NCBI GenBank assembly: GCA_963513935.1
Contig: OY740768.1
Span: forward strand, 19,033,177-19,097,176
Source: Aphrophora alni
Taxonomy: Eukaryota > Arthropoda > Insecta > Hemiptera > Aphrophoridae
Direction of reading: 5' to 3'
DNA length: 64,000 nt
The notes under the pieces were generated by a model that was not told the origin of the DNA, did no database searches, and was given only the letters and a program-made list of their open reading frames with translations. The position numbers were made by a program, and so were the translations under genes. This document shows, piece by piece, positions 1 to 13,600 of the stretch. Each line of letters opens with the position of its first letter. Positions within the stretch are counted from its first letter, which is position 1.

Positions 1-2228
1 TCCAAGAACCTTATAAGCAGTTTTATGGATATTATTTAATTTGTGTAATCCGTAACTATATTTAGTTTAAATTTAGCATCAACCTAAAAAGGTGTATATG
101 AAATAATGGTTTTACTTATTGAATTTGGTTTTTAATTACCTGTATCAAGAATGAGATTTTAAAATTTTATGTAAGTAGTTTATAAAATCGATTTGCCCAT
201 TACTTATTAATGACAGACTTTCAGGGATAAATTTGTTCATATTTTATACATTTAAGACATTGTTATTTATTTTTTCGTATAGAATTGGAGGTATAGGTTG
301 ACATGGTTCCATGATTAAAATCTGACATTTTAAAACTAATTTAGAGTTTTAAAGTTATTGGATAATGATACTTTCTTCATAATATTGATATAGTTTATTT
401 CAACATTTGCTATCATTTGTGTACATAAAAACTAATGCACGACGTTTTCAGTGTATTGATCAACTCTTGTTATCGAGTCAAAGGTTGTTTATTCCGATAA
501 AACCTGTTTGACCCAGTTTTTCCTGATAACGTTTTTTACATTTAGACTCAGTTTTGACAGCTCAGGTCTTATTTTAGCCGTGTTATTCTTTTTTGGTTAC
601 TAGTTTCTAGTATCATTAATTTGGAGTGATGTAATTTTTACTTTAAAAAAGTATATGAAAATTTTATTTAAAATGACTACCATTTTATCACATTCAAATA
701 ATTTTAAAACTAACATATAATTCTAATTTTATTAAACCCCAACTAAAATGGCTACTAGAGCTATTATTAAATATTTTTATAGTTCGAAATTTTTCTCTTA
801 AAATTGATTTTTGGCTATGAAAAATATATTTGGATATATATTTTAAACAAATGCAAAATGATTGAATACGAGAAGTTCTTTCCATAAATTATTCTTTGAA
901 ATTTGAAAATCGACAGCCATTTCGAAACTTACTAACTGATTGTTGTTTTTAAGCGATTCGTAAAGCTTACGTGTTTCTATAGAATAACAAATAAAAAATC
1001 TCAGAGTTGATTTTGTTATATGTACGAGTATAACGGGTGGACAACTCGGGCCTCTGCCTGAGTTTCTGTTAGGCACTCTCAATTGCTATATTTTGAAATT
1101 CGCTAAAAAACAAATCTGCTTTCTATTACGTTAGCGCACCAGGTGTTAAATTGAACAAAGACAGTTTCAGTTTACAATTTTCTAGGATATAAAAATTGTG
1201 TACATCAGTAGATGTTATTTTGTAATTTCTTATGCAATTCATTATGAGAACAACAATGATGTGTACAGTTTGTTTAAAAAAATATTAAACTTATAATTTG
1301 GTATATCTGAGTGATTGTGTGTTTAAAATTACTGTTGAATCGTAGAAAAAAATAACCGTACTACCACATTTAAGTAATTAATATGTAAATAATGAAATTA
1401 TGAAGCTTGTTTAAGTTTATACAAAGTGGAATAAAATCTTAGTAATTTTTAGTTACAGATTTTAGAAAACTTATTTGATTATTTATGCTGCTGCATGAGC
1501 ATCTTTCTCTCTTTCTGAAATTTTAGTAGGCTTTTTTAATTTCCTGTTTTGTAACAGACTTTATAAAAAACATTGACTTTTCAGAAAATTGTTACTAGTT
1601 ATTCTCGAAATAAACTCTAAACATCTGTTGTGTTTATAACCTTCGCGACAAAACATGTAAGGAAAACTTTACATTGTAGATAGAGCCTACATATTCTGAA
1701 ACACAGGTTCATTATATTGTTGTTATTACATTAATTTACATATGGACACGAGTCGGCGTACAAGGCGTATTTATGAATATTTTAAGCTTATGTTTAAAGT
1801 TTATGTACGTAGATAGCGGTTTACATACATTAGCTAAAAATACTGCAAGTTCACTGTTGGATCTCTTTGAGCGCACCCCACCATCTTTTTTTACAGTTTA
1901 CATAATATTGGCGCCTCTTAACTATCATAACCAAGATTGGAAATGTATTTCATTTTAGTTTCTGATTTTGCTTTCTTTTACAAATTTTATGTAATCACTT
2001 ATTTTCAACTACTTTCAGTTATTGAAACATATAGAAGTGTTGGGAGGAAAGGTAGATGTAGGGCGTTGTGGACCTTAGCAGCGATTTGCAAGTACATTCA
2101 TTCCTGAAGTATATCTAAAATTTGAAAATTAACCAGAACAAAATATTAATCTGGAACTCAGTGCAATGCATGTAATAAAGAGGTAAATGTCAGGGAGGAA
2201 CATAATGCATCATCCTGCTCATTAATAG
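1..2228. other. AT-rich gene-free DNA
   Basis: No open frame here exceeds about 80 codons, and none has domain-like composition or flanking splice signals that I could defend. The sequence is AT-rich with scattered homopolymer runs. Apart from the epsilon repeat copy near 470-660, nothing is recognisable. Confidence 0.6.
470..660 (+). repeat. dispersed repeat epsilon, copy 1
   Basis: This stretch resembles 38680-38880 on the same strand. Both hold a GACAG(C/T)TCAG core, then a T-rich run with TTTTAGCC, then runs of TTAG/TTTCTAG before an ATTAAT sequence. Similarity is about 70% by eye over roughly 100 bases. The class is unknown, no terminal repeats were seen, and chance similarity in T-rich DNA is a real alternative. 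Confidence 0.35.
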
Positions 2229-2236
2229 TGACGTCA
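2229..2236. promoter_or_regulatory. perfect CRE/ATF-type palindrome TGACGTCA
   Basis: The eight-base palindrome TGACGTCA is the classical binding site for CREB/ATF bZIP factors. It lies in a slightly GC-richer patch (about 2030-2290) with no recognisable promoter or gene nearby. A single site in 64 kb can occur by chance, so function is not claimed. Confidence 0.2.
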
Positions 2237-3040
2237 TCATTGACCTATCTCTGGATATAACGTTGGATATTAACGTCATGTACGATCTACGTTTGGAGTA
2301 ATTAGTTTATATGAGTAAATTTAATGAACTGTAAATGGGTTACAAGTATAACAGTCTCCGTGCATACTATGTGATTTTGTGTATCATTTGCGCTTTCAAT
2401 AATAATAAATAGTTAATACATTTGGAGTTTTAAAATGTTTTTGACTATTGAAATACACGATATAATTCAGGTCCGTCTGTACTAGAACTACCTAAAAGCT
2501 TGAAATTTGATTTTCTGTTCTTTTTTCCATGACTAAAGGAAAGAAAGAAATAATATCTTTGCAAAACAAAGAAAATGCTCGTGTTAAATGTCACATGAAA
2601 GTTTATGCAAAATAGTTTGAAGTACAGATGTTTGACACATGGACAGAAAGTGAGATCCCCCCGCCCCACCACTAATTAATTATTGTTTTATTAAACAAGC
2701 TGCAAATTGTTTAAAACATTTAAAACAGACCATTCAAACAATAGAATTTAAATTCCTACCTGGATTCACTAATTACTTGGAGTAAGAGAGATTATACGCG
2801 AAACTTCCATGGAAATATTGCTATTTAGTAGAGGGAAATTAGAATATAAAAGTGATGTAACTGGGAAACTCATTTTGTTTTTCCTATTTATAGATGAAAC
2901 TGAGTGGGAAACCGAAAAAAATAGAAAAATCGATATTTTCTGCATTTCCTTATTTTCTTTCCTCCCATTCTCTCCCTCGTTTCCCTGTCTTTTCTTTCTT
3001 TCTCTCTACTTACCTCTTTTTCTAATTCTCTTCCTTTTCT

Positions 3041-3420
<380 letters not shown>

Positions 3421-4602
3421 AACAATTATTAATCAGCTCTTACAAATTGTATGGTAACAGAGATTCGGAAAGGAAGTTGCTGCATTAAATAGTTCGAGAA
3501 TTGAAATCAGATCGTAAGTATTGGTGTAAGTTCTTGATATAGTCGCGTTGAAATATTAAAATTTTATTTCCTTAAATCTGTGAACCGTTGATTAAAAATC
3601 TGCTACAAACAGATGTTAGGTTATTAATTATTTGTTTGTTATGATTACTATTTAAAGTACCGTGGTATTTAAACAAACATAAAGATATCTTGAGTTAAAA
3701 TTTATTTAAAATATAAAAGAGCTTAAAATAATTTTTGTAATAGATTTTACTAACTGATCTAAAATCATGTGAAACTCTTACGGTTTTTCTGATCTCTTCG
3801 GCCCATTCAAACTTCACAATAATTTATTGACTCCTTTTAGCAAACAATGTTTCCGGTCAACATATGTAACTTGAATTTGAAAACAAAAGTTCTGTTGAAA
3901 TTGGTGCATTGTGACATTATTTAAACATTATCAACATTGAATTAAACCTTCCTAGCTGATTACGAGAAAACTATTTTTGAATTTAGTTTTAATTAGTGCA
4001 AAAGAATTTCGGAGTATTAAAAAAAGATAAATTTACGGCATTTAGATAGAACTATTAAACGTTGGAAGTTTAAAAGTCAAAAATAAATATTAATTTGTTA
4101 AATAATGTTTGACTGCAAATAAATCGAGTAATATTTTTGTTACCCCTCCAAATTTTTTAACCTTACGTTTTTGGACTGAAGGACGAATTCTTAAAATTTG
4201 AATTTAGTTCTGGTGGCTGAACAAGAGGCAGTGAGTTGGAGCAATGAATGCAGAGCCCTGATACAGCGCCAATACCAGTTTTGAAATCTCCTGTAAACAT
4301 GCCTGGGCTTGGATGTAGGCCAGCTCAACCTATCTAAAAATACATTATATATTTTTAGTTGTAAACAGATTATTAAGCACTGCCTAATAGGAGCGGATGA
4401 GACCCGTCGATTTAAATTTATACGTTTTCATTTGTGACCTTTGTTCTTTGTTGTATGAAAACAAAAATATTAAAGCAACTAAGTGAGTGTTGCGTTGGAA
4501 CCAATTATAAAAAAAAAATCAAGCTTTCAAGAAGTAACTATTAGCTGTTTCTGGATGAGTACAAATAAATGTGGCAACGAACTAAATTAAAAAAAATAAC
4601 AC

Positions 4603-4650
<48 letters not shown>

Positions 4651-5597
4651 TTACAGGCTGTTTTTTTAAAGTGTACTGGTTTGCCACGCGTGCAACCGTT
4701 AAATATAAAAAATGTTTTAAGAAATATTCTTAAGAAAAAAAATTACGGTTTTATAAAAATTAGGTCTATTATTATCAAATTTTGCTAGAATGTAGTTTTT
4801 AAGCTCTAAATGAAGGTATACCTTGTCACGCACTCCTCCAAGCAAGTTATAGAAACGGAGAATACAGTCCATGTTAAAAGACACATATCTTAAAATCGTT
4901 TCTACAGATCTATTTTATGAAATGTTTGGGAAATATGAAGATTAGTGTTCCAGATCAGCGTGTCAAATTGCAAGTAAAAACAATAACAACAGTTGTCAGG
5001 AGAAGCTTGATACGATTTACCCCTAGAGTTTATAGCAGAAGCAAAACAACACTAAAAAGATTTCAATACTCTAGGATAAAAGTAGAATAAAAATATTTTC
5101 GATGAGGTGGTGGGGAATTTTATTTTTGGCTTGTGTATGGGTGTGTAAAAGTTAGACATTTTTTATCACTGTGTATTTGTTTTCGTTTTCTTTAATATTA
5201 CTTTATGTTTACGTTTGATTATAGTTTTGATGTTTGGAAATGGGTTAAAAAAAAATTTATTGAAACGAAAGTCCATTTTTCTGTCAAGAGTAGTGTAGAT
5301 ATTTTTCTGTTCTGATTTTTAATAATACCGTATAATAAACTTTATTTTTACTTTTTTTCAGAAACTCGCGAAACATCTGTAATTGTATTTTCTAATATCT
5401 TTATAACCTTTTACGCATAATGTGGGCTCCCACGTCCGGGATAATCTTATTGACGTGCAACTGACAAACTTGCATCTAACATCATGTGTCTCTAAAACGT
5501 TATTTCTCACTGCATTTTTTGCATTCTTCACATCAGAAGTATTTCAATTAATTGTAAAAATTGTCTGTAATATTAATTTATAAGTAATAAAGAAAAT
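3421..5597. other. AT-rich gene-free DNA with a small GC-richer patch
   Basis: Mostly featureless AT-rich sequence. The patch at about 4190-4330 is richer in GC and holds a 29-codon open frame from about 4192 that follows a TTTAG acceptor-like sequence and ends at a stop. It has no recognisable domain and no partner exon. A (TA)n tract lies at 4606-4646. Confidence 0.5.
4606..4646. repeat. (TA)n microsatellite
   Basis: About 20 uninterrupted TA units followed by a TTATAA junction. This is a simple sequence repeat. Confidence 0.95.
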
Positions 5598-5902
5598 ATT
5601 ACATGTTTAAAGCATATTGATCTTTTCAATGTAGGAAAAACGAGTAAATTATGTGTTTACAGTTTATTGATATTTTTAGTTTAAGAAAAACTTGTACATT
5701 TGTGTTTAGAGTTTATCGATCTTTTCAGTTTAGGAAAGATCTATATACATTTGTGTTTACAGTTTATCGATCTTTTCAGTTTAGGGAAGATCTATACATT
5801 TGTGTTTAGAGTTTATCGATCTTTTCAGTTTAGGAAAGATCTATACATTAATATTTACAAATTATTGAACTTTTCAGTTTAGGCAAAACTTGTACATTAT
5901 AT
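5598..5902 (+). repeat. 50-bp tandem repeat, about six units
   Basis: A unit of about 50 bases recurs roughly six times. Each unit holds TGTTTA(C/G)AG, then TTTATCGATCTTTTCAGTTT, then AGGAAAGATCTATACATT. The three central units are nearly identical and the outer ones are diverged, as expected for arrays that expand from the middle by unequal exchange or slippage. A 60-codon frame crosses it, but the period is not a multiple of three, so a coding role is unlikely. Confidence 0.9.
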
Positions 5903-6364
5903 GGGTGCAATATTTTAGAAATGGTCTCAAGGCATTACAAATTAAAAAAGTTCCATTAAATATGTGTTCTAAAATAGTTCATTTTCCCCCCTGCGCCGGA
6001 GTGTTTTTCCTAAACAGTTTTGTAACTTCGGAAAAGATAACATTTACAATATACATAATGTCAACTTATAGGAGGATTTTAAAATTATAGAATTTACTTA
6101 AAACTCAGGTTTGTGCTAACATGAATTTAAAATAAAATATATTGTTCTTTCTATGTTTATAAACACAAATGAGCCATTTTAAAATGAACCCTTTTGGCAG
6201 TTAGCCAAACAACTAACGATTTTCCTTTCTTAAAGTAATTTCCTAATACAAACTATAAAAGTATTTGTGTAACACAGAAAAAAATTTACATTTAATATTT
6301 AGGTTATTGATTTTATTTTACCGGGTAAATACTAAATATAATATAATGGTAAATATTAGTTTGA

Positions 6365-7005
6365 ATGAAGATGAATGCAGAAAACAGAAAAGCTCTAAAC
6401 TGCGATGGAGAAGAAATAGAGGAGGTCAACACTTTTTCTTACTTGGGAAGTGTTGTTTCAACAAGTGGAGGAGCTGATGATGATGTGAAAAAGCAAACGC
6501 CGCCTTTGTACAACTGTACCCGATTTGGCGAAATCGAAACATCTCAAAGAAAACGAAGCTTCGCATCTTCAACACAAATGTTAAGTCTGTTTTGCTGAAT
6601 GCAATTGAGACGTGGAAAGTTACAAGTTTAATTACGTCTCGGCTGCAAGTTTTCATCAATAGGTGTTTTCGCCGTATCACGAACATTCATTGGCCTGAGA
6701 TAATTACAAACGAGGATTTATGGAGAGAAACAGGTCAAATTCGGGTCAAACTGCAGTTTCGAGAGAGGAAGTGGAGGTGATAAGGGCATACACTGAAGAA
6801 GCCAGACGGAACCATTGAGAAAGAGGCCCTAGTTTGGAACCCGCAAGGTGTCAGAAGAAGAGGTCGACCCCGAGAAACCTGGAAGAGGACCATTATTAAA
6901 GAAGCAAAAGAGGTTAACAAGACTTGGGGAGAAGTGAAGGCACTTGTTGGAGACAGGGACAGATGGAGAGCTCTTCTGGACGCCCTATGTCCCAATAGGA
7001 GATAA
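6365..7005 (+). pseudogene. 5'-truncated RTE-like LINE, C-terminal part of reverse transcriptase
   Basis: This is the last ~210 codons of a non-LTR retrotransposon polyprotein. In order it shows the NTFSYLGSVVSTSGG and DDDVKK segment, then (in another frame from about 6500) an IWRNRNISKKTKLRIFNTNV segment, a LLNAIETW block, then INRCFRRITNIHWPEIITNE, and finally WNPQGVRRRGRPRETWKR and DRWRALLDALCP before the stop at 7003-7005. These blocks are characteristic of the region after the catalytic RT fingers and palm in RTE-type LINEs common in invertebrates. It is broken by a small deletion and frameshift near 6490-6500 and by two in-frame stops at 6778-6783, where a conserved Trp-Ile-Gly-His motif is disrupted by a compensated indel. 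The endonuclease and catalytic YxDD part are absent, which fits 5' truncation during target-primed insertion. Clade assignment is from memory of motifs. Confidence 0.88.
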
Positions 7006-8442
7006 AAGAAAATAAGTCAAGTAACTCAAATGTTAGTTTGAAATTTTGACAAAAACTAATAAAATAATTGCCAAATGTTACAAAAACTGAAGATAGGATT
7101 TAGATTAAATTCGTTTAAACGTGAAAAAAAACCCGTCAAATTATTAATTTAAGTTACATAAATTTTACAGAAATAAAATGTGGATTAAGATTCCTTGTCT
7201 CATTTTTTATAAATATAGTAACATTTTAAAAAGACAATATGAGCAATCAGACCTTAGATGAGAACGTAGTTTTAAAACAGTGAAAATATTTTCCTAAAAG
7301 GCTATCGACCTTAGCGGATAAAATAAAAATTAAAAAGCCTAACTCTATCAGTGAGAGATATTAGCCAGATCCCTAATCTAATTATAGTTGATTAAAGGTT
7401 AAAACCAGATAACAACGCGCCTCTAGTTTTTGCTATTGATTTATAGGAGCAGTGGGGGAAAAATAATAAAATACATAAACTCCTTTATTTAGTTTGTATT
7501 TTGATGTTACTGGAAGTTATTTATTTAAACTTTATTAATCTAAGACAATATATATGTACCAGCTTTGTTGTGAAGTTTATTTTCGTATTTTAGAAAGAAC
7601 AAAATTAGAAATGTTGGGAGATAAAACGTCGTTCAGAATTTCTGTAAGCAGATGTATAACTCCAGTGAGCTTATTTTCTGTCAAGACTTACATAACAAGA
7701 CTTTATGTGCTGAAACAATATCTCCGCCTTCTTAGTTCTTCAAGTGGGCCTGGGAGAGATTACACAGGATTAGTTAGAACTTATAGTTCTTTATTAAAGT
7801 TATAGCGTTCATATGTCTCTGCCTGTTTGTCTATATCTCTAATATACAGATTTTGAATAAATTCAATATGTTATTAAATTTGGTTTCTCTGTTTCAAAAA
7901 TAGTTTTTAATTTGGATAAATCGAATAATCACGGTTTTTTCAAAACTTTTTTTAAGTGTTAGTTTTCATGTTTTATGATAATCCAAAAATCGTAAATTAC
8001 AATTAGGAAAATAGCTGAAACAAACTCGTTAAACACATTTTAGTATTAAAACAAACAATTTAAAAACGAAACAGGAAATTCTAACTTGGCCTTATTGCTT
8101 TTGAACAAATTTGAATTAGTGTATACTTAAAAAAAAAGTTGTATTTGTCAACTTTCACTACTAATAGCGAATAACTTTAAAATTAGTAGATAAATTTATT
8201 AAGTATATTTTGGAATTCAATATAGCTACTTTTTGTTTTGTTTAAAAAACCGTGGTTTATAAGAAAATAAAAAAATTGTACATTATTCTATCAGCATCAA
8301 TACGATTTTAAAACAAATTTATTTCACTTTTTCGTGAAGCCTTACAGCTTCAAATTTCGTATTTTGAAAGTGTCTAACTCCTAAACCGCCAGATAGGTTA
8401 TACAAAGCGTTAGCAATAAAATTGCATGGAGTAATAAAATAA
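7006..8442. other. AT-rich gene-free DNA
   Basis: After the LINE stop the sequence is AT-rich with no clear poly(A) tail. The 83-codon frame at 7554-7805 has no domain-like pattern and no flanking gene signals. Nothing else is recognised. Confidence 0.55.
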
Positions 8443-8870
8443 AAAGGTCAAGTGTGTGCTAAAACCATGCGACTTAGGTCCCGTAGGGATATAGGGACTG
8501 TTATTTTTATAAAGTCGGGGTCTTTTAAGCGAACTCGCCCAAATATATCAATTTCTTCGTCAAATAAACAAAAATGTTAAAAATCTAATCAGAATAAATT
8601 CTAGTTTTAATTTGGATAACACACATAATATTCCCAAAAATAAATTTTTTCAACTATATAGTTTTTACCTCTAAGTACCCCAAAGTCATTATTTTTTTTA
8701 CCGTTATATTTTTCTTATATGTGGGACAATACAAAGAATATAAATGCAAAGTTTGAAATTTATAGGATTTATCGTCTTGTCTATGTAGACTAGTTGCGAC
8801 TTACAAACAGACAGACACGCTAGTTATATTATAAGTGTCCTTGGTTTACCTACGGACCCTAAAAAAGAAT
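8443..8870 (+). repeat. dispersed repeat beta, longest copy
   Basis: Head: GTGTGCTAAAACC followed by GGTCCCGTAGGGATATAGGG. Middle: a CGTCAAATAAACA block. Tail: AAGTTTGAAATTTATAGG, ATCGTCTTGTCTATGTAGAC, a TTGCGACTTACAAACAGACA run, then a GTCCTTGGTTTACC and ACGGACC end. The tail recurs at 17110-17410 and 17519-17715 (opposite strand), and at 32315-32465 and 32740-33065 (same strand). The distal end is close to palindromic in several copies. I see no coding capacity or clear target duplication. It is probably a non-autonomous interspersed element, class unknown. Confidence 0.75.
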
Positions 8871-10389
8871 GTTTTATATTCGAACATATTAACTTATCAC
8901 CGCAGGTCCCTTAATTGCTCACTCGCCAATACTTAGTTTCCTTTGACTAATAGATGACCTCTAACTTTTTGTTTGGCCATGTTATATTTTCTTTATATAC
9001 TTTTTCCTAAAGTAAATTAAATATTTTAATGTGAAAGTTAAATTTTATAAATTTAAAATGACTAACATACAAAATTGCTATGACAGTAAATTACGAATAA
9101 ATATTTAATTTACGGAAGAGATGAAAGTTCATCGCCATTTTAAACTTGATATCAATTAATTCAACATTTTACAACACCGCTTTAAGAAAATAACACAACT
9201 GGAGAGAAAAGTAAACATTTAGACCTTTAAAAAACAACCAATATGTTTGGAATATAGCTTTAACATTGGGTACTATTGTTTCTGGAAAGGTGTCTGTTAT
9301 TTAAGAACTACAATAGGGTTATGTAAAATGTATAATACATTTAAAAATAAACAATTTTACTGAATGATTGGTGCGGGAACTATGTAGAACACTTATTATG
9401 TGCATCGAAGTAAATAAACAGCTGTGAACTTGGCACAAGATCAGCTGATTAAGTAGGTTGCAGTTGGAAAACGTCAGTCTCTTTTATTATTTTAATTTTT
9501 ATGAATTTAAAGAAAAGAAATAATTTATATTTTGAAACTTTACTGACTGATTGTCAAACTAAATGAATTGTAAATTTCTAATTTGTATGACAGTTTTGAA
9601 AATCATTGGTGAAGGTGCCAATAACATTTTCATTTCCGTAAAATAGTTTACTTTTATATAATGTTGTGGATTGTTTACAACATTACTATAATATCACACA
9701 AATCGAAAGTTTCATAATTATGTTTATCATCTTCAACAGTACCATTCTTTCTCAACAATGATACTGGTTATTGTTTTCGAAAGACCTCTCAAAGAATCTT
9801 GATTTCATATTGTTTTATCAACAATCCTATTCATATTTGTAATTAAATGATTATGAAAAGAGCATACACCCAAACATATACATTTATTTATGTTTTTTTT
9901 TATATATTGTATTTTGTATTTACACAACATAAAAAAATAATACAAATAAATAAATTGCAAAACATACAGAGTTTCGCCACAATGACACCACTATTAATTA
10001 TTCATGAACTATTACTGATATAAATAGATTAGCTAACTGTTTGGCTCATGTTGTGTACATCACATTTCCATCCCTCTCTTCTCTAGTCATAACCAATTCT
10101 GGTAATTTGGTGAGATATTTTCGTCAAATGTAAATCAACATTGATTCATAGCAACCAGTAAACAGAACACAACTCTACACAATCTTTTACATACAAACAA
10201 ACAAATACAGAGTGAATTTAAATTCGCCTCTTCTACTATTTTAAACAGATATTTCTAGATTTGTTTCACCTAAAGCTTTCATTATCCAACAGTATTAACT
10301 ATTGAGATATTTAAAAATGGGGGGGGGGTGTTCAACTTTAAAATTTCAAATAGAAAGAGGTTTACTCGATACATAATTTAATTATAGTA
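8871..10389. other. AT-rich gene-free DNA
   Basis: No supported gene or repeat. A run of ten G occurs at 10319-10328, which is unusual for DNA this poor in GC. Confidence 0.55.
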
Positions 10390-10607
10390 CATACCTTGTG
10401 ATCGTTAATAGTGGTTTCTCTTTTATGTAGAATAGGCAGCCTCATATTTCGGAGCCACAGGCAACATCATCAGGAGAGCTATACATTTATGAACATTATT
10501 ATATAGATAAGTGTATAGCTGACCTGATGTTGCTGACTGTGGTAGCGAAACATGTAGCCACCTAATCTACATAAAAGATGAACTACTGTTGACTACCACA
10601 AGGTATG
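10390..10607. mobile_element. 218-bp hairpin MITE with TA target duplication
   Basis: The two halves form one long imperfect inverted repeat. The left arm begins CATACCTTGTG and the right arm ends CACAAGGTATG. About 100 bases of each arm pair at roughly 75-80%, including the shared block CTTTTATGTAGA and the AACATCA segments on either side of a short central loop near 10490-10510. TA dinucleotides flank both ends (10388-10389 and 10608-10609), as expected for Tc1/mariner-type (stowaway-like) elements. There is no open frame. Transcription would give a long hairpin RNA. Confidence 0.85.
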
Positions 10608-13600
10608 TAATATAATATATAAGTTGTTTGAATGCTAAGGAACGATGACATTATTATGGCTCAAAATGATGGTAAAAAGAAAACTTTAAAAAATAACTTA
10701 GTTATAAAACATTTTCCTGTTTTGGAAATTATTTTTCCCTTCTTTTTTTTCTTTTTTCTTTCTTTCTTTCTTTTTTTTTTTCTCCGTGAGACACATGATT
10801 TATGACTAATTTTTATTCTATAGCCGATGTTACAAACAAAATTAAAATATCTTTTATTGAGTTCAAGACGTACCCTTCATTCTTTGTTAAATTAGTTTAT
10901 CGTATTTGGAAAAGTGTATTTTAACCGGATTTGTAAGAGTAAATTTTGTAAGCATTGATTTGATTAAGAAATATAATTACAGATATATTTTAATTTTAAA
11001 ATTGTATTTATTTTAAATTAATATTTTCGTTCTTTTATGTTGGTATTACATTTTAAGATATTTGTCTTACTATTTTATTGTATTTTTTAATAAACTCCTC
11101 AGACGGTATTATCTAATTTTAAAGTTTTTCTACTTTTGATCTTAAATAAATACAGTTTAGAAAGAAATAAAACTTATTTTAATTCAGTCTGTACTATTGG
11201 TTTATAGATTCGAAGACTTGACCGAAACCACTCATCGAACGTCCCTTTCAAATAAAAGAACAAACTAAGAAAATGGAAAGAAAAAAAGAAAAATCAAAAA
11301 ATGAAAAGTGGAAATATTTTAGAAAAGGTAAAATATTTTTTGAGATCAGTCTGGATTATTATTTTTAGAATAAAAAGGCAGTTCAGAATAATGTGTCAAA
11401 CAACCTTATTTGTATTTGAAATTTTCCACTCTAATGTAATTGAAATGAAGGAATGTTCTCTAAAAATTTTCAAACATCACAAAGATTTGTGTTTAGAGAC
11501 CTATGTCTATAGAGATTTATGTGAATAAACCAATTGGGGAAAAAACGAAATTAAAAATCACTCGGTAGGTCCCCACGTAGTGTGGTTAATAGTATTTAAA
11601 TTAGTTTTAAAAAATCCGCTAACGTTTTGAATGGTAAAGTTTTGCTTAATTTTCTTTCTGTTATGTTTAAGTTGAACCATAAGGTTAGTTTACATACGAC
11701 TTTGTAGATTGGTTTTGATCATTAAATGTCAAAAATGACTGACGTTTGATTGATTGGTTGTCGGAGCTAAGATAATATACTTTGACTACGTCGATAAAAC
11801 ATAAATTTCATACATTATACAAACGATGTCAAAAGCTTAAAAACCCTTAAAACTACGTATAGAATGGCTGTAGTCAAGGGTCTCTTGTAAAATATGAGAC
11901 GGTTTCTCAAGGTTTAAGGTAAAATATGAACAGCTGTTAAGTCTAATGGTATTATCGCCTGATAATGACAAGAAAACAATGAAAACCACGCCCTTCCCGT
12001 TGCCGCAAATATCAGGCGATTTGTTTCCAGTCACTGACCTCTCTCTCTTCCTTTTTATATTCCATCCTTTCTGTCAGATATTAAACAAACAGTGTTTCTA
12101 CGCATTACCAATCATAACTGATGCCTTATTTATAGAAATCGATATTATTTACTCATTTTTACGTATTAAAACTTGAGAGATGATGTGCAGAAATGTTAAA
12201 CATTTTTTTCCCCTTACAATCTCATGATTAAAATACATTATGCAAACTGAGTGAATACATTACTGGGATAAATAATTTATTCACAGTAAATTTTAAAATT
12301 TCTAACATATATATTTAAATTATTTTAAAGTTAATTACGTACTCAAATAATTCGGGGGAGGGGAAATTAACTCAAATTTGAACTCTGCTATGACTTTTCT
12401 GAGGGGGTTGTCTAGCCATATTTGAAGGGTAGCGAGGAGAGGAGAGGGAAACTGAAGATTAGCTCAAATAAAAACTTCACATACTGAGGTTGAGATCTTT
12501 CCATAAATAACCATATTGCTGGAGTTATCCGACAATGCAAGATTTGAATGTAACGCAACATAAATAAAAGCGTGTAAAATAATAACTTTTGATCTGTTTT
12601 TGAGAAAACATTATTTCAAAATAATCCAATTGTCAGTCATGACCTTTCGGGATTATTTTTATATATTTAGTTAGAGCGATTACATAAACTTTCATGGATA
12701 TAGCTTATAGTACATTTATATTTCACTAATATTATATCAAAGTATTTGGCTTCTATAATGAGATAACAAGCTTTAATAATGCGTCTGTTAAGTTCATTTT
12801 TTAATTTCTGCTTACTGTCTCCGTATACTTAAATTTTCGAATATATCGGAATTAAAATCTTTTATTTGGACCTATAAAGATCTATAAGACCAACGTACTT
12901 GAAAAATAATTTATCAAAATGAAAATGGTTTCGTTTAATTAGTTATAACAAGAAACGTTAAAATACTATTTTAAATTAATCATTTTTGGAATCGCGAACA
13001 GATCTACAAAAATATGGTTTTTCCACTTTTTTTCTGGAATCACATTACGTTTTCTATTCTATACACACATCTGATTGATTCTAGTGGATACAATGCACAG
13101 ACCAAACATGGCGTCAATTCCTAAAGGCAATATATCAAAACATTTCACTGTGGAATATTTCAACTTCCGAAACAAACAATCACATGGATATCAAAAGTCG
13201 CCGACGCCGATTCTCCATTGTTAATAAATTTGCGAAAAAATCAATCGACAAAACTGTGATTTAAAAAATATATTTACAAATAAAGGGAAGAGATATGTTA
13301 AAAAAAAAAAAAAAAAAAAACAAAACATAATATAATGTAAAATAAATATTTAAACATACGAAAATTACAAAACAGTTTATGAAATAAATTTGTATATTAC
13401 GTATGTTATGAAAATATACCACTTAAAAAAACTACTTAGTGATTTTGAATTGTTAAATGAAGCAGAAACACAAAATGTAGTACAAATTCAACAATTTATA
13501 AAATAAAATGTGTAAATTATAGAATTATTTTATGCACACCACTTGTAGGGTTAACATGGTACCTTCGGTTGTTGATATAACTCGTATAAAATTTTGAATT

